This document shows, one piece after another, positions 61,895-64,000 of a stretch of 64,000 nucleotides of DNA (position 1 is the stretch's first letter; every line of letters begins with the position of its first letter). The position numbers and the translations under genes were made by a program. The DNA is from Ardenticatenaceae bacterium (GTDB lineage: Bacteria; Chloroflexota; Anaerolineae; Promineifilales; Promineifilaceae). The DNA lies in NCBI GenBank assembly GCA_020634375.1, contig JACKBX010000005.1:124001-188000 (forward strand), in the 5' to 3' direction. The notes under the pieces are model-generated. The model was not told the DNA's origin. It made no database searches and worked only from the letters and a program-made list of their open reading frames with translations.

Positions 61895-63511
61895 TTATCG
61901 TCCTGACGTGACCAGCGTCAATTCCACAAAGCGGTCGCTTTCTTGAATATTGGCGTCGTCTGTGTTGCGGTGTTCTACGGGCGGCAGTTCAGCTTCAACG
62001 ATGAAACGCGCCGGGTCAATGCCCTGCGACACCAGATAATCCACCACCGATTGGGCCCGGCCTTCTGCCACTTCCAAAATGTCATCTTCCGTCCAGGGCG
62101 GATCATTGGCAGGCCATGCCGAGGAGCCTTTGACACGCAAGAAGAGACCAACGCTTTGCGAAAGCGTGGGAACAACGCAGTTGTCCAAAATGCGGCGCGA
62201 TTCCAGCGTCAATTCAGTAGATTCGGGCAGGAAGACGAAGGTGCGGCAGGGCAGCACGGCCAATGTGGCCGCATCACCGGTGGCAACATCGGTCAGGTCC
62301 AGCTGCGCGGAGATGGAGAAGGTGTCGTTGACGGGGTTGGCAAGGGGCTGCAAGCTGGCCTGATCGGCGGCACGCAGCACATAGCTCGGCTCGACCAATG
62401 CCGTCACGTCGTCGGCGGGCACGGAGAGATCAGAGGCGGCCCAAACACGACGGGCAATTTGCAGACGGTTGATGATGGGGCGCGTGTCGCGCATGACGAA
62501 GGCATTATCACCGAGGTCTGCCTGTGCCACGCTTTCTAGCCAGAGGCGGAAGTCGTCGCTGGCGGATTCTTCGTAAACGTAGCTCCAGTCGTTGTTACCC
62601 CATGCTGCAATTTGGGAGGCAGCCGTGTCAAATCCTTCGGTTTGTGCTTTTAGGGTGGCAAACCAGGCATTGTGGAAATTTTGCACCAGTTCGGCATTGC
62701 TGTTCAACGATTGGCGCGAGGTGACAATCACATCAATGACGATGCGTAACTGGTTGGAACTGAGCAGGGGTGCGCCGCCGCTGCTTTCAGCATCGTAAAT
62801 GTCTGGTTCCCAGCCGGAAACCACATCAGCTTGCCCTTCGTTGAAAGCGGCTACGGCATCGGCTACGCTGTCCTGTGGCACAAGGGTGACGTCGGAACGA
62901 GGGCTTAGTTGGGCAATGGAGAGCGCGTAGTAAACGAAATATTCGCCGACGCTGCCGCGTGAGAAGGTGATGCGCTGCCCTTTGAGGTCGTTGATGGTGG
63001 GCACGTCGCGGCCCCACAGTTGGTCAGCACCGGCGCTCTCGTCCACGATGGCGGTGATGACACCGGGGCTGGAGAGGGCTACGGAATCCAACGTGGTGAG
63101 CAGGCAGTTCCACTGCCCGGAATCGAGCAGGGCGGTGCGCTGTTCTTCGGAGATGGCGTAATCATCATTCAAATCGAAGGGGATGATGCCGAGACGGAAG
63201 CCGTTTTCGATGTCTGTACCGCTCATTTGCATTTGCTGGAGGGTGAAGTAGCTGCCAAAGGCGTCTGCGCCGCAGATGTAAGCGGGCAGGTCGCTGTGGG
63301 CGTCGTTGTTTGGCCCCCAAATGGGTTCGGGGCTGTCGAGGCGCACGGTGGGGGTGCTGGATGATGAGGATGAGCCGGGGGTGGCGTCGGCAACGGCCGT
63401 GCCATCCACAAGCGACTCATCTGGGGTAATCAAGTTATAAGCGACTACGCCACAAACAGCCATCAAGGCAAGGCCAATAATAGCGATGAAGATAATACGT
63501 GTCCTATCCAT
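61895..63511 (-). CDS. NMT1/SsuA-like binding protein with C-terminal OmpA-like domain
   Basis: About 538 residues. Start chosen at 63511 (MDRTRII) with GGAG upstream. One N-terminal helix (about 6-24), Ser-rich linker, substrate-binding domain (about 60-330; GVITAIVDESAGADQLWGRD, ITFSRGSVGEYFVYY), then an OmpA-like peptidoglycan-binding domain (about 430-535) with FLPESTELTLESRRIL and EGRAQSVVDYLVSQGIDP. Fusion of a transporter-like receptor and an OmpA domain is unusual and points to a wall-anchored sensor. It neighbours the VWA fusion. Confidence 0.78.
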   Translation of the reverse strand: MDRTRIIFIAIIGLALMAVCGVVAYNLITPDESLVDGTAVADATPGSSSSSSTPTVRLDSPEPIWGPNNDAHSDLPAYICGADAFGSYFTLQQMQMSGTDIENGFRLGIIPFDLNDDYAISEEQRTALLDSGQWNCLLTTLDSVALSSPGVITAIVDESAGADQLWGRDVPTINDLKGQRITFSRGSVGEYFVYYALSIAQLSPRSDVTLVPQDSVADAVAAFNEGQADVVSGWEPDIYDAESSGGAPLLSSNQLRIVIDVIVTSRQSLNSNAELVQNFHNAWFATLKAQTEGFDTAASQIAAWGNNDWSYVYEESASDDFRLWLESVAQADLGDNAFVMRDTRPIINRLQIARRVWAASDLSVPADDVTALVEPSYVLRAADQASLQPLANPVNDTFSISAQLDLTDVATGDAATLAVLPCRTFVFLPESTELTLESRRILDNCVVPTLSQSVGLFLRVKGSSAWPANDPPWTEDDILEVAEGRAQSVVDYLVSQGIDPARFIVEAELPPVEHRNTDDANIQESDRFVELTLVTSGR

Positions 63512-63527
63512 TCTCTGCTCCTTTAAT

Positions 63528-63580
63528 GCGTGAAACGTAAAGCGTGAAACGTGAAAAATCATCACCTTTTACGTTTCATT
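63528..63580. repeat. Word array (GTGAAACGT / ACGTTTCA)
   Basis: GCGTGAAACGTAAAGCGTGAA words and TTTTACGTTTCATT. Third locus of this family; lies before the 61895 gene's ribosome-binding site. Confidence 0.83.
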
Positions 63581-63623
63581 AAGTAAACACCCTTACGGGA
63601 AATAATGCGGGTTGTTGCATGGT

Positions 63624-64000
63624 TTAGATATGGTAGCCTAAGTTGCGCAGCACGTCGCCAGCAGATTGGCCGGCGAGGAGTTGGAATTTGTAACGGCCGT
63701 TCTCCCCTTCCCGATCCACAATCAACTCATTCGCCTCTGGCAGCACACAATGCTTGCTGCCGCGCACGCCGCCAAGCATTTCTTGATAGGCCCCAATGCT
63801 GAAGAAGCCAATGTAAAGATTGTCGGTATCTACCGGTAAATAGAGGGGCGAGTGACTGGGTTTGGGCGGGTACACATCATCGCTGTCGCAGGTGATGCCG
63901 CCAAGCTGTACCCGTTGGAAAGGCTTGTCCAAATTGGTAAGGGGCAAGACAATGAAATGCTCACTCAGCGCCCAGCTATCGGGGAAGGAACTCATGATGG
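63624..64000 (-). CDS. PLP-dependent decarboxylase, C-terminal part (arginine decarboxylase-like)
   Basis: Only the last 125 or so codons are in the window; the gene continues past its right end. GGITCDSDDVYPPKP and LYIGFFSIGAYQEMLGG are the cofactor-side and active-site motifs of fold III decarboxylases of the arginine/ornithine/diaminopimelate group; the tail AGQSAGDVLRNLGY resembles biosynthetic arginine decarboxylase (SpeA). It would make agmatine from arginine. The usual GDMHNLF stretch is replaced by VRGSKHCVLPE. Confidence 0.65.
   Translation of the reverse strand, partial: IMSSFPDSWALSEHFIVLPLTNLDKPFQRVQLGGITCDSDDVYPPKPSHSPLYLPVDTDNLYIGFFSIGAYQEMLGGVRGSKHCVLPEANELIVDREGENGRYKFQLLAGQSAGDVLRNLGYHI

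Larger units (their letters stand above)
258..63700. repeat. Dispersed highly iterated palindrome ACGGCCGT
   Basis: The 8-bp palindrome ACGGCCGT is scattered from 258-265 to 63693-63700. I count about 110 copies by eye, while base composition (roughly 53% GC) predicts one or two. Nearly all lie inside coding sequences on either strand, where they encode TAV, NGR/DGR or RP. The preferred context on the + strand is purines before and TT/TA plus pyrimidines after, often making a longer palindrome such as GGAAACGGCCGTTTCC. Conserved genes (sucD, ssb, rpsF, proA body) have few or none; variable surface proteins have several. The pattern resembles cyanobacterial HIP1 (GCGATCGC). Confidence 0.9.

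Noticed and set aside
258..63700. ACGGCCGT copies as a coding signal such as a TAV peptide motif
   Set aside because: It appears in more than one reading frame and on both strands, so the DNA, not the peptide, is repeated.

Overview
The window looks like chromosome from a member of the Chloroflexota, most likely an Anaerolineae-type filamentous bacterium. This rests on the mix of protein types: a maltose-type ABC importer, Pro/Thr-rich stalked surface proteins, C25 peptidases, DUF2723 and DUF4012 proteins, and a homologue of cyclic 2,3-diphosphoglycerate synthetase. It is an inference without any 16S or marker-gene search. No rRNA, tRNA, CRISPR array or intact insertion sequence was recognised.

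Layout. 185-13219 (minus strand) is a sugar-uptake and sugar-phosphate operon: malE, malF, malG, an esterase, cupin-type glucose-6-phosphate isomerase, a small phosphomannose-isomerase-like cupin, a large class I mannose-6-phosphate isomerase, a BadF/NAGK-type kinase, an (alpha/alpha)6 glycosidase-like protein and a GH13 enzyme. A divergent MarR regulator (13464-13913) faces it across a region with a near-perfect 29-bp palindrome. 14150-15222 is a decayed SARP/STAND regulator. 15255-25717 is mostly housekeeping: cyclic-DPG synthetase homologue, Xer recombinase, purine nucleoside phosphorylase, rsmD, sucCD, a membrane foldase and the rpsF-ssb-rpsR operon. 25996-29227 holds a GH99-like/LysM surface protein and radA.

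29328-39276 is the most interesting gene cluster. It contains a bacterial tyrosine autokinase, two membrane-anchored Fn3-like proteins, a stand-alone PqqD-like protein and two C25 (gingipain-like) peptidases. 39335-50162 holds a flippase-like membrane protein, glycosyltransferases, proBA, and DUF2723, DUF4012 and SH3b proteins. 50221-54275 has an unknown conserved protein, panB, a YceI protein and an RHH/PIN toxin-antitoxin pair. 54498-58669 is an ABC-2 exporter. 58863-63511 has an MgtC/DUF4010 protein and two binding-protein fusions (VWA and OmpA-like). The window ends inside a PLP-dependent decarboxylase.

Two genome-scale patterns overlay the genes. First, the palindrome ACGGCCGT occurs about 110 times (counted by eye), roughly a hundred-fold more than chance, almost always inside genes and usually with purines 5' and pyrimidines 3'. 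It resembles the cyanobacterial HIP1 phenomenon but has a different sequence. Second, most intergenic gaps contain arrays of short words followed by their reverse complements, forming hairpins. The words fall into families that recur at distant loci, and in a few places such arrays sit inside open reading frames. A 22-bp x 6 tandem array at 40457-40588 is a particularly regular example.
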